DNA of 64,000 nt from the NCBI RefSeq assembly GCF_033807715.1, contig NC_084598.1:47400986-47464985 (forward strand), given 5' to 3'. The position numbers and the translations under genes are program-made. This DNA is from Cololabis saira (lineage: Eukaryota > Chordata > Actinopteri > Beloniformes > Belonidae). The notes under the pieces were generated by a model. That model did no database searches and was not told where the DNA came from. It saw only the letters and a program-made list of their open reading frames with translations. Positions 1 to 10,845 of the stretch are shown here, in pieces (the first letter of the stretch is position 1; every line of letters begins with the position of its first letter).

Positions 1-294
1 AAATAACTTCTCTCATTCAAATTAATCAGAATTAGTTTACACAAGTGTTAAAGCAGCGCTATGTAACTTTTCCAGCTTAATCTAATATTTCATCATCATC
101 ATTGTGATGGAACATCAACTTCCAACAGGTTTAATGAACCTCTGTCCTGGTCTGAGGGGTCTGTATCTCCTTCACTGGCACTATGTAACTTTGAGGAGCA
201 TGGTAGGAACCCTGCCACACTAAAAAAACTACACATTTTTACAGCTTTGACTGCTTTACGGCATACGTCACTTCCCCCTCCTTCCCATTCGTAG
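1..294. other. Unassigned flank
   Basis: No gene, splice structure or recognisable repeat is visible here. Short open frames on the minus strand are continuations of the neighbouring minisatellite. Confidence 0.4.
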
Positions 295-296
295 TG

Positions 297-690
297 GAGA
301 CCAAAGCTGGGCGGGGCGTGGAGCGCAGAGCTCAGCAGAGGCTGGTAACCCGTTACCATGGTAACCATGGTAACCCATCCAGACCAAAGCTGGGCGGGGC
401 GTGGAGCGCAGAGCTCAGCAGAGGCTGGTAACCCGTTACCATGGTAACCATGGTAACCCATCCAGACCAAAGCTGGGCGGGGCGTGGAGCAGAGCTCAGC
501 AGAGGCTGGTAACCCGTTACCATGGTAACCATGGTAACCCATCCAGACCAAGGCTGGGCGGGGCGTGGAGCAGAGCTCAGCAGAGGCTGGTAACCCGTTA
601 CCATGGTAACCATGGTAACCCATCCAGACCAAAGCTGGGCGGGGCGTGGAGCAGAGCTCAGCAGAAGCTGGTGTCATGGCCGAAGCAGGG
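297..690. repeat. 81-83 bp minisatellite with palindromic core
   Basis: Five head-to-tail copies of a GC-rich unit start near 301, 384, 467, 548 and 629. The first two periods are 83 bp; the last two are 81 bp because a GC dinucleotide is lost. Each unit contains the perfect palindrome GTTACCATGGTAAC next to a second ATGGTAACC. Open frames through the array on both strands are by-products of the period and are not treated as genes. Confidence 0.9.
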
Positions 691-890
691 GAAAAACCCA
701 AGAAAATAAAAGTTTTATCGGAGGAGGCGAAAAAAGAAAGAGGGAGATTAACAAGCTAAAAGCCCAGACAAGAATAAACATTGGCCCGGTGTCGTGCCAA
801 AAAGTGATTCCTGCCAGAATCTGATTTGTGGCCGCGGGAGCGCGCACAGCAGCCCGTTGATCGATAGCGTTTAAACGCCAGATTTTCAGA
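691..890. other. No feature seen
   Basis: Single-copy-looking sequence without a convincing coding frame or repeat structure. Confidence 0.3.
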
Positions 891-1141
891 TTATGAAGCT
901 CAAGAATGAGATCAAGTCACATTTAGGCAGAAACAACTTTTCATTAACCGTATTTGGCCTTCAATCAGTTTTTGGCAGGTGAAAATGCCTATTTTGTGTT
1001 GTAATGGTCCTTTAAGAGTGAAAAGCAATCCTGTGAGCTCTAGTGTTTATATTATGAAGCTCAAGAATGAGATCAAATCATATTTAGGTAGAAACAACTT
1101 TTCATTAACTGTATTTGGCCTTCAATCAATTTTTTGCAGGT
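891..1141. repeat. Direct duplication of a ~90-bp segment
   Basis: A segment starting TTATGAAGCTCAAGAATGAG occurs at 891-980 and again at 1052-1141 with a few substitutions. The two are separated by about 70 bp of unrelated sequence. The origin is not recognised. Confidence 0.8.
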
Positions 1142-1350
1142 AAAAAGATCCATTTTCAGGGGAGAAATCAGATTGTGGCAGGAAATCACTGCGTTCCCTC
1201 ACTGGCATGAGCTGTAAGACGAGGAGGGATGTCCGACCACCCGATTTGACTGCTGTCATACCATTGAATGAAGGACAAAACGATAACAATCATCCCATAG
1301 ATATGGGCCAGTAGGGCCCTACTCTACCTACTAGTAGGCGCAGGAGGCTG

Positions 1351-1640
1351 TTATCGCCCCTTTCTATGGCTAACCCCATGTTATTAATGCTTGCTATGGA
1401 GCTCACACCTCATTATCGCCCCTTTCTATGGCTAACCCCATGTTATTAATGCTTGCTATGGAGCTCACACCTCATTATCGCCCCTTTCTATGGCTAACCC
1501 CATGTTATTAATGCTTGCTATGGAGCTCACACCTCATTATCGGCCCTTTCTATGGCTAACCCCATGTTATTAATGCTTGCTATGGAGCTCACACCTCATT
1601 ATCACCCCTTTCTATGGCTAACCCCATGTTATTAATGCTC
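1351..1640. repeat. 62-bp tandem repeat, left arm of foldback-like cluster
   Basis: Five copies of a 62-bp unit begin at 1351, 1413, 1475, 1537 and 1599 (core TTATCGCCCCTTTCTATGGC). The same unit occurs in reverse complement at about 3400-3570 and 7597-7720. The arrays therefore form opposite arms of an inverted structure. Confidence 0.9.
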
Positions 1641-3027
1641 AGTAGGCACAGGAGGTTTGTTATGTATTGTTATAGGTTTGCCTATGAGGCCTATTTCGTG
1701 TCTATTTTGCACAATTCACTAACGCTTTGAGCTAGGAGGCTGAAATTCCAGACTCTGTATCAGGAGGTGACTGTAATCCACTGTGCCGAGTTTCAGATCT
1801 GTGTGACCTTCGGAAGTGTCAAAGGTCACCGCGTGTGTTGCTTTCCGGGTCTGCTAAGACTATTTCATGTCTTTTTTTGCATAGTTCACTAACGCTTTGA
1901 GCTAGTAAGCTGAAATTCTAGACTCTATATCAGGAGGTGACTCTAATCCACTGTGCCGAGTTTCAGATCCGCGCGACCTTCGGAAATGCCAAAGGTCACC
2001 GTGTGTGGTGCCTTTTTCGGGCCTTTTTTGTGTGTTTTTTTTTAAATTCACTAACGCTTTGAGCTGGGAGGCTGATTTTTGACTATGTTGCGATGCAGAA
2101 GGCCCTTTGCCAAGGTTTTTTGGTCCCGTGGCTGTACGACTTCCACAGAGCTAGTTGGCGTTGCAGAGGGTTCACAGAGTTGAGACTTGGCAATCCCAAT
2201 CTAGGCCCCATATGGAGGTTCAAGTTTTACCTGGTTTGGACAAATGTTGTGGCAACGGCGTCTGTTCAAATGTTGGAAAAGGTGTAGTTTCAAATCCCCG
2301 CCCATCAAAAAGTACAGGTCCGATCTGCACCAAACTAACGTCTGTCTGTTCAGGGGATGCCCCCAAACAACATATGAAAATTCAGACTCCTAGCTAAAAG
2401 CGTTAGTGAACTATGCAAAAAAAGACACAAAATAGGCCCTGTTCCATTAGTCAGGAGGCTCTCAGAGCTAGAGGTTTCTACACCCTCCTAACCAGCCAGG
2501 ACGTTTTGGAGGAAACACTGTTGCAGAAGTCATAGAAGTCTGAATTTTTTATATGTTGTTTGGTGGCATCCCATGAACAGTGAACTGTGCAAAAAAAGAC
2601 ACAAAATAAGCCTCGCAGGCCCGAGAAGCAACACACGCGGTGACCTTTGACACTTACGAAGGTCACACAGATCGGAAACTCGGCACAGTGGATGAGAGTC
2701 ACCTCCTGATACAGAGTCTAGAATTTCAGCCTCCTAGCTCAAAGCGTTAGTGAACTGTGCAAAAATAGACACGAAATAGGCCTCATAGAAAAACCTATAA
2801 CAATACATAACAAACCTCCTGTGCCTACTGAGCATTAATAACATGTCATAATCGAAGGAGAACTAATTAAAACGGATGTCCTTAACATGAACCTATTGTA
2901 TTATTGAATTATCAAGGACACTTTCGTGTTTTTGTGTTTAGAAATGTTAAAGATATTAAAAGAAAACCATAACACAATGAGGAAAATACTGTGGCGAACA
3001 AGTCGTGCCCAGAGCGTGTCTCGAACC

Positions 3028-3226
3028 ACAGTCTCCCAGACCACAGTCAACTGCACTAACCAGTCTCCCAGACCACAGTCAACTGCACTAACCAGTCTCC
3101 CAGACCACAGTCAACTGCACTAACCAGTCTCCCAGACCACAGTCAACTGCACTAACCAGTCTCCCAGACCACAGTCAACTGCACTAACCAGTCTCCCAGA
3201 CCACAGTCAACTGCACTGACCAGTCG
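3028..3226. repeat. 32-bp minisatellite
   Basis: About six copies of a 32-bp unit (core CAGTCTCCCAGACCACAGTC) start near 3029, 3061, 3093, 3125, 3157 and 3189. Confidence 0.92.
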
Positions 3227-3572
3227 GCCAAATGCTGATGTGTTGCCCAGGCGGGCAAGGCCTTATCTTATCTGTGGTCGTTACACTATGTTCCAAAACG
3301 TATTGTTTTTAATGGACAAGATCCGGCATTTTACGTTGAATTCTATTGTTCAGGTTTTAAAATTCTAGCTAAAGCTGAGGTGTGAGCTTCATAACAAAAC
3401 TTCTTTGCCTACTGAGCATTAATAACATGGGGTTAGCCATAGAAAGGGGCGATAATGAGGTGTGAGCTCCATAGCAAGCATTAATAACATGGGGTTAGCC
3501 ATAGAAAGGGGTGATAATGAGGTGTGAGCTCCATAGCAAGCATTAATAACATGGGGTTAGCCATAGCTAACC

Positions 3573-6500
3573 CCATGTTAGCCGCTCCCCTGCAGCTCCC
3601 CGGCAGCCGGCCAGGCAGGGCAGCTGGGTGACGGTTCGGAGGAAGGGTAGTCTTAAAGGGCTCAGCGACACATCTGTTGCTTCTCAAGGACCAACGCCTG
3701 CCAACAAAACTGTAGGATTGCATTATGTAATTAGCGACTCTAAAACTGTAGGATTACATGATATTGGCGACTCTGGCCAGGTGCCTAGCAAAATAGAAGT
3801 GGTTGCAGTTCCCCGCCCTCCAAAAGTTCACCAGGTGCAGCGTTATAGAGGCGTTAACCAAGATAACCTTGTAAAAATTAAAACCAATGCACATTTGGTA
3901 CCAATTACAGACCGAAAAATTAGATGCGGACTACTAAATATACGATCATTAAGCTCTAAGTCTCTGTTAGTAAATGATATAATTACAGAGAGCAGGAGTG
4001 ATATTTTCTGCTTAACAGAAACATGGTTACAGGAGGAAGAGTATGTTAGTTTGAATGAATCAACTCCGCCCGGCTACTTTAATCATCACATTCCTAGAAG
4101 CACGGGCCGAGGCGGAGGAGTCGCAGCAATTTATAACTCCGGTCTCCAAACAAAAATTGAACCCAAGTGCAACTATAATACATTTGAAAGCCTCATGCTT
4201 GGTCTGAAATTTCCGAGCCGGAAATCAGAGAAGCCAGTTGTGTTAGTGGTAGTGTACCGGCCCCCTGCTGGTGCGTATCTGGAGTTTTTGTCTGAATTTT
4301 CAGATTTCCTTTCTGGATTATTGATCAGCACAGATAAATTCATCATAGTGGGTGATTTTAACATTCATATGGATGTTGAAAGCGATAATCTTAAATTAGG
4401 CTTCGATTCTCTTCTAGAATCAATGGGTATCTCACAAAAAGTGGATAAACCGACGCACTGTTTTAATCATACTCTCGATCTCGTTCTCACCTACGGTGTT
4501 GAAACTGATGGTCTGTTGGTGTCACCTGTAAACTCCCTTTTATCCGACCATTACTTAATAACGTTTGAATTTAATTTTGTTGATGTTGAAGTGCAAAATA
4601 GGAGGTATTATTTTAGCAGATGTTTGTCTGATGAAGTTATTGATAAATTTAGGGAGGCCATTGCTTATCTTACGACAGTGCGAAATAGTGATGTAGTCGA
4701 GGCCAGTGACCTGGGTTCTACCTCTGCAGATGTTGATTTCCTTGCTAGTAACACTGCTGATTTGTTGCATTCAGCTTTAGATGAAGTTGCTCCTTTGAAA
4801 AGGAGGGTTTCTAGCCACAGGAGCTTAACTCCCTGGTATAATTCAGATATCCGCATGTTGAAACAAAACGTGCGTAAAATGGAAAGGAAGTGGTACTCTT
4901 GTAGGTCTGTAGACTCTCATCGTGAATGGAAAGATATTCTAATAGTATATAAAAAAGCCATTCGCAAAGCCAGAACAGCTTATTATTCAACGCTGATAGA
5001 GGATAACAAAAGTAACCCACGTTTTCTGTTCAGCACTGTAGCCAGGCTGACAAAGAGTCACAACTCTGTTGAGCCGTGCATTCCTGCAGCTCTCAGTAGT
5101 GAGGACTTTATGGGCTTCTTCAACAGTAAAATCGCGAGAATTAGAGAAGAAATCAACCAGCCGGTTGTAGGTGTTTCTTCAGCTTTAGCGACTTCCCTAG
5201 GCTCTGACTTGTCTCTAGACTGTTTTGATCCTATAGACCTCCCTGAGCTGACTTCACTCGTTAATAGAGCTAAGTCAACCACATGTATGTTAGACCCCAT
5301 CCCGACTCGTCTATTCAAACATGTTTTTTCTCTTATTGGTACGACAATACTGGACCAAATTAACCTATCCCTAAGTTTAGGATATGTACCACAGGTTTTC
5401 AAAGTCGCAGTAATTAAACCTTTACTTAAAAAACCTTCTCTTGACCCAGACACCTTAGCTAATTATAGACCAATTTCCAACCTTCCATTTGTGTCTAAAA
5501 TTCTGGAAAAGGCAGTTTCAAGCCAGTTATGTGACTATTTGTATAGAAATGATCTGTTTGAAGTCTTTCAGTCAGGGTTCAGAATGCATCATAGCACAGA
5601 GACAGCACTTGTTCGAGTCACGAATGACCTCCTTATGGCCTCAGATAAGGGATTAGTGTCCATACTGGTTCTACTGGACCTCAGATAAGGGATTAGTGTC
5701 CATACTGGTTCTACTGGACCTCAGTGCTGCTTTTGACACTATAGATCATGGCATTTTACTGCACAGGTTAGAGCATGTTGTTGGGATTAAAGGGACAGCT
5801 CTATGTTGGTTTAAATCATATCTATCTGACAGGTTCCAGTTTGTTCATGTACATGAGGTTTCTTCAGAACAGTCAAGGGTCTGTTATGGTGTTCCGCAGG
5901 GTTCAGTGCTAGGGCCAATCTTGTTCAGTTTATACATGCAGCCGTTGGGAAGTATAATCCAGAATCACGGCATACACTTTCATTGTTATGCTGATGATAC
6001 GCAGCTCTATTTGTCTATGAAGCCGGATGAAACAGAACCGTTAGTTAAACTTCAGGCATGTCTTAGGGACATCAAGGACTGGATGTCCAGAAATTTCCTG
6101 CTTCTAAATTCAGATAAAACAGAGGTTATCATTCTTGGTCCAGAGCATCTTAGGAAGGGATTAGATGGTGTTGCGATGGCTTCCAGTGCAACTGTGAGAA
6201 ATCTTGGTGTTATTTTCGATCAGGATTTGTCGTTTAAACCATATGTCAATCAGGTTTGTAAAATAGCCTTTTTCCATCTCCGTAATATTGCAAAGATTAG
6301 GAAAATCCTCTCACAGAGTGATGCAGAAAAACTAGTTCATGCGTTTGTATCTTCTAGACTAGATTACTGTAATGTGTTGTTAGCAGGATGTCCAAGTAAT
6401 TTGCTGAATAGGCTCCAGCTGATCCAAAATGCAGCAGCACGAGTACTGACAGGAATTAGCAGGAGAGACCACGTCTCTCCAGTGTTAGCGTCGCTCCATT

Positions 6501-7596
6501 GGTTACCCGTAAAATTCAGAATCCAATTTAAAATTTTATTACTTGCGTATAAAGCCCAAAACGGCTTAGCTCCGCATTATTTGCAAGACCTGATAGTGCC
6601 TTATGTTCCTGTCAGAGCTCTCCGTTCTCAGAGTGCAGGTTTACTCGTAGTTCCTAGAGTATCTAAATGTAGATTTGGAGGGCGGGCGTTCTGCTATCAG
6701 GCACCATTACTTTGGAACCAACTTCCAATCTGGGTTAAGGAGGCTGACTCCACCTCCACCTTTAAAACTAAACTTAAAACCTTTCTGTTTAGTAAAGCCT
6801 ATAGTTAGTGTTTAGTAAACCTCTAGCTGGTGTTGGTAAATCTCTAGGTAGTGTAAACTTTAGTGTGTCAGAGTCGCTCCTGTAGTTTCTTGTGCTGGCC
6901 CCCCCTTCTCCTCCCTTTTCTCTCTTTTGTCCATGTTGCAGCATCCTTTGCCGGACACCGGAACCTGCAGGTGGTCGTGGGTGGCTTGTAGCTTGCATTA
7001 CGGAGCACAAGTCTTTCCCTGACCCTGCACCCCAACCTGGGACTTGCTGATTGGGCCGGAGCTTCGGGAGCTGTGTGCTGGCCTGCGGTCCCCACCCCTG
7101 GTCATCCCGTTGCTGCCCCCCCCTTCTCCTCCCTTTTCTCTCTTTTGTCCTGCAGGTGGCCATGGGTGGCTTGTAGCTTGCATTACGGAGCACAAGTCTT
7201 TTCCTGACCCTGCACCCCAACCTGGGACTTGCTGATTGGGCCGGAGCTTCGGGAGCTGTGTGCTGGCCTGCGGTCCCCACCCCCGGTCATCCCGTTGCTG
7301 CTTCCACCTGCCTGCTGTGCTGTTGCCGTCCCTGACCCACCAGTCTGGCCCTCGGCAGGAGGGTCCCCCCTGATGAGCCTGGTCCTGCTCAAGGTCTCTT
7401 CCCTCCTAAAGGGGAGTTTTTCCTTGCCACTGTTTGGCTTAAGGTTTTTCTCCCACTAGGGGAGTTTTTTACCTGCCATTGTTTATGTAATATCTGCTCG
7501 GGGGTCATGTTCTGGGTATGGGTCTCTGTAAAGCGTCTAGAGACAACTCTGTTGTATTAGACGCTATATAAATAAAATTGAATTGAATTGAATTGA
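3573..7596 (+). mobile_element. L2-clade LINE, copy 1 (5' truncated)
   Basis: The element contains an AP endonuclease-reverse transcriptase gene, a ~790-bp 3' UTR and a terminal (ATTGA)n tail after ATAAATAAAATTGAATTGAA, as in fish L2/Maui LINEs. The 3' UTR holds internal duplications of about 185-220 bp (6895-7310) that are also present in copy 2 at 49 kb. It is inserted in the 62-bp repeat of the foldback-like cluster: the unit is cut between CCATAG on the left and AAAGGGGCG on the right. At the 5' junction about 17 bp (CTAACCCCATGTTAGCC) look like an inverted copy of the flank. Near identity with copy 2 points to recent activity. Confidence 0.85.
3628..6808 (+). pseudogene. L2 ORF2 (endonuclease-reverse transcriptase), broken by a 40-bp duplication
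   Basis: The protein would nick target DNA and reverse-transcribe the element's RNA. The first frame (3628-5688) carries the endonuclease, with [36 protein letters not shown] and [11 protein letters not shown] in the expected order, then the start of the reverse transcriptase ([16 protein letters not shown]). The second frame (5696-6808) continues with [31 protein letters not shown] and the catalytic [10 protein letters not shown]. The break comes from an exact 40-bp tandem duplication, 5641-5680 repeated at 5681-5720, which shifts the frame and creates the stop at 5686-5688. Copy 2 shows the missing N-terminal part, so the first ATG here is not the original start. Family assignment is firm; activity of this copy is unlikely. 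Confidence 0.85.
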
Positions 7597-7720
7597 ATAG
7601 AAAGGGGCGATAATGAGGTGTGAGCTCCATAGCAAGCATTAATAACATGGGGTTAGCCATAGAAAGGGGTGATAATGAGGTGTGAGCTCCATAGCAAGCA
7701 TTAATAACATGGGATTAGCC

Positions 7721-7888
7721 AACATGGGAAATGTAGTTCTTTCTGGTAAAGCACTACCGCTTTGGTCCAAAGGAGCCGCCAAACTCAACAAAAGCTGAAA
7801 GTTACAGTTGCTGCTTTAAAAGATAATAAAACAAAACGTCTGATACCTAAACTACAGATAAGCAACTAACTAAACATTAAACACAAAC
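7721..7888. other. No feature seen
   Basis: Short non-coding-looking spacer between the foldback-like cluster and the microsatellites. Confidence 0.3.
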
Positions 7889-8355
<467 letters not shown>

Positions 8356-8484
8356 TTATGGTGGGGAGTGTTTTCTCTGTGACGACGGAGAAACTCTTGC
8401 TTCAATTCAAATAACAACCAGTAACAATCATCATCCAGAACCCCCCCAGACCTGCTGGAGGACGGTTCCCCCCAGTTATAGTTC

Positions 8485-8506
8485 TACCCCCCCCCCCCCC
8501 CCCCCC
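8485..8506. repeat. Poly-C tract
   Basis: An almost pure run of C of about 22 bases. Confidence 0.85.
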
Positions 8507-8667
8507 ATTTAACTGAATGTTCAAAATAAAGCATCAAAGTTTTGCAAACTAATTAAAAGCACACACACGTCTGTCCTTACGAGGACTTTTTATACTTCTG
8601 TGTTTCCATCTGAACCCAAACCTCAGATCTCACTCACACCTCAGCAGGATCCAACCAGAACCACAGA

Positions 8668-9027
8668 AATGACATTTAAACAGCAGAAAAAGAAAGAACC
8701 AACACTAACCTGAATGACATTTAAACAGCAGAAGAAGAAAGAACCAACACTAACCTGAATGACATTTAAACAGCAGAAGAAGAAAGAACCAACACTAACC
8801 TGAATGACATTTAAACAGCAGAAGAAGAAAGAACCAACACTAACCTGAATGACATTTAAACAGCAGAAGAAGAAAGAACCAACACTAACCTGAATGACAT
8901 TTAAACAGCAGAAGAAGAAAGAACCAACACTAACCTGAATGACATTTAAACAGCAGAAGAAGAAAGAACCAACACTAACCTGAATGACATTTAAACAGCA
9001 GAAGAAGAAAGAACCAACACTAACCTG
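8668..9027. repeat. 45-bp minisatellite
   Basis: About eight nearly identical copies of a 45-bp unit (AATGACATTTAAACAGCAGA and following). Copies begin at 8668, 8713 and 8758 and continue at that spacing. Confidence 0.95.
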
Positions 9028-9162
9028 GTCTCTGCTGCTCCGTCCACCAACATGGAGTCTGAACTCTGAATACTTTTATCAGTTAAACTCAGATCAGAGA
9101 GACTCCTCCTCTACAGGTGCAATAAAACAGGTAAGGTGACTTTCAAGAAGTGTGGACTCGTA

Positions 9163-9165
9163 TGT

Positions 9166-9256
<91 letters not shown>
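9163..9256. repeat. GT and GA microsatellite at the Tx1 LINE 3' end
   Basis: (GT)n at about 9169-9202 is followed by (GA)n at about 9205-9256. Read on the minus strand the GA tract is a (TC)n stretch directly after the 3' UTR of the Tx1-like LINE, so it may be that element's tail. Confidence 0.8.
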
Positions 9257-9261
<5 letters not shown>

Positions 9262-9861
9262 TTTGATTTTTAAAAACCCTTTATTTTCTATTCAATCATG
9301 ACATTTTAAAACACTTCAGAATATCAAAAACAGAACTCATTATAAGAACACATAGTTAAAAACCAACTGTCCCTCCACAACCAGTGTTGGGGGTAACGCG
9401 TTACAAAAGTAACGCAATTACAGTAATGTATTACTATTTGCTGTAACGCAGTAATATAACGCATTACTAATACATTTTCGGTAATATTTTACTCGTTACA
9501 ATCTAAGTAACGCGCGTTACAACGCATTTTAACCCGTTTAGCTGTTGTTTTTTAAAGAATTCACCAACACCGCGTCCGCGAGACATCCCGACAACAGAAA
9601 AAAGCGTTGGGAAAGCGGCGCGGCGGAACGTAGCTCCGCTGGACACTGTTTGTGTGGGGACTGTTCAGTGAGCAGAGCCGGCAGGGAAAAGTCAACAGTG
9701 CGGCGTGTCCGCGTGTAACTTAAATCTACCATGGCCTCAGCGTTAGGGCTCGGCCAAGTGAGGCTTTATAAATATATGGGCTTTATACATTTATTAAATA
9801 TGAGCGCGGAGTCGGCGAGGAGCTGCGCGCGGCGAGGAGCCCGAGCCGGGCTCACAGTCAG

Positions 9862-9997
9862 TCGCGCTGTGAGAGCGGATTTATGGTTCCGCGTTAAATC
9901 GACGCAGAGCTTTCGCCGTAGGGTACGCAGTAGTTCGCGTAACCCACGGCTTATTGCCTGCGTTGGTGTAACGCGGAACCATAAATCAGCCTTAAAC
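9862..9997. mobile_element. Inverted-repeat MITE (ATTTATGGTTCCGCGTTA family), copy 1
   Basis: The left end GGATTTATGGTTCCGCGTTA is inverted at the right as TAACGCGGAACCATAAATC. A related copy lies at about 35882-35995. The small foldback structure and dispersion suit a MITE. Superfamily is uncertain (Harbinger-like is a guess). Confidence 0.65.
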
Positions 9998-10198
9998 CAC
10001 ACCTGCAGCCCATCAGGAGGAGAGGTTAAACAGCTGCGAGTTGTTGATTGCTGGTACGTTTTGTTAACTCTGAGAGAAATATTGGTTTGTTTGTTAGCTT
10101 GCTGGTGTTTTTTTTCTCTCTGGGAGTTATTTATGAAGAAGTTCTGAGTTCCGTGTGAGCAGTATTCGAGTTGAGGGGGGATGAGGGGTGATGTGATG

Positions 10199-10845
10199 GC
10201 ACCCCCCCTGAAATTAAAACGGTCCAAATCATCCCCCCTGAAATAAAAACGGTCCAAATCATCCCCCCTGAAATAAAAAACAGTCCAAATCACCCCCCCC
10301 TGAAATAAAAACGGTCCAAATCATCCCCCCTGAAATAAAAAACAGTCCAAATCACCCCCCCCCTGAAATTAAAACGGTCCAAATCACCCTCCCCCCCCTG
10401 AAATAAAAACGGTCCAAATCATCCCCCCTGAAATAAAAACGGTCCAAATCATCCCCCCTGAAATAAAAACAGTCCAAATCATCCCCCCTGAAATAAAAAC
10501 GGTCCAAATCATCCCTGAAATAAAAACGGTCTAAATCATCCCCCCTGAAATAAAAACAGTCCAAATCATCCCCCCTGAAATAAAAACAGTCCAAATCATC
10601 CCTGAAATAAAAACGGTCCAAATCATCCCCCCTGAAATAAAAACAGTCCAAATCATCCCCCCCTGAAATAAAAACGGTCCAAATCATCCCTGAAATAAAA
10701 ACGGTCTAAATCATCCCCCCTGAAATAAAAACAGTCCAAATCATCCCCCCTGAAATAAAAACGGTCCAAATCATCCCCCCTGAAATAAAAACGGTCCAAA
10801 TCATCCCCCCTGAAATAAAAACAGTCCAAATCATCCCCCCTGTAA
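10199..10845. repeat. 27-bp minisatellite inside the hAT element
   Basis: About 23 copies of a unit close to CCCCCCTGAAATAAAAACGG plus TCCAAATCAT, with variation in C-run length and ACGG/ACAG. A related element at about 44530-44590 carries essentially one unit, so the array expanded within this copy. Minus-strand open frames of repeated DLDRFYFRG are by-products. Confidence 0.92.

Larger units (their letters stand above)
1351..7720. mobile_element. Foldback-like inverted-repeat cluster, interrupted by an L2 LINE
   Basis: The left arm carries the 62-bp array followed by two copies (about 1690-1860 and 1880-2040) of a ~180-bp unit containing CACTAACGCTTTGAGCTA. Reverse-complement versions of the same unit lie at about 2388-2460 and 2580-2830, and reverse 62-bp units lie at about 3400-3570 and 7597-7720. 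A body with long, internally repetitive inverted arms resembles a foldback or non-autonomous DNA transposon. I found no certain outer ends or target duplication, so the limits are approximate and the class is unknown. The central part (2090-2390, 2860-3020) has no recognised gene. Confidence 0.5.

Noticed and set aside
297..690. CRISPR array
   Set aside because: Tandem units have no variable spacers, and the sequence is eukaryotic.
99..824. Long open frames on both strands in the first kilobase
   Set aside because: They follow the 81-83 bp repeat period and encode repeated peptides with no family resemblance.
10352..10687. Minus-strand protein of repeated DLDRFYFRG
   Set aside because: Translation of the 27-bp minisatellite; frame varies with C-run length.
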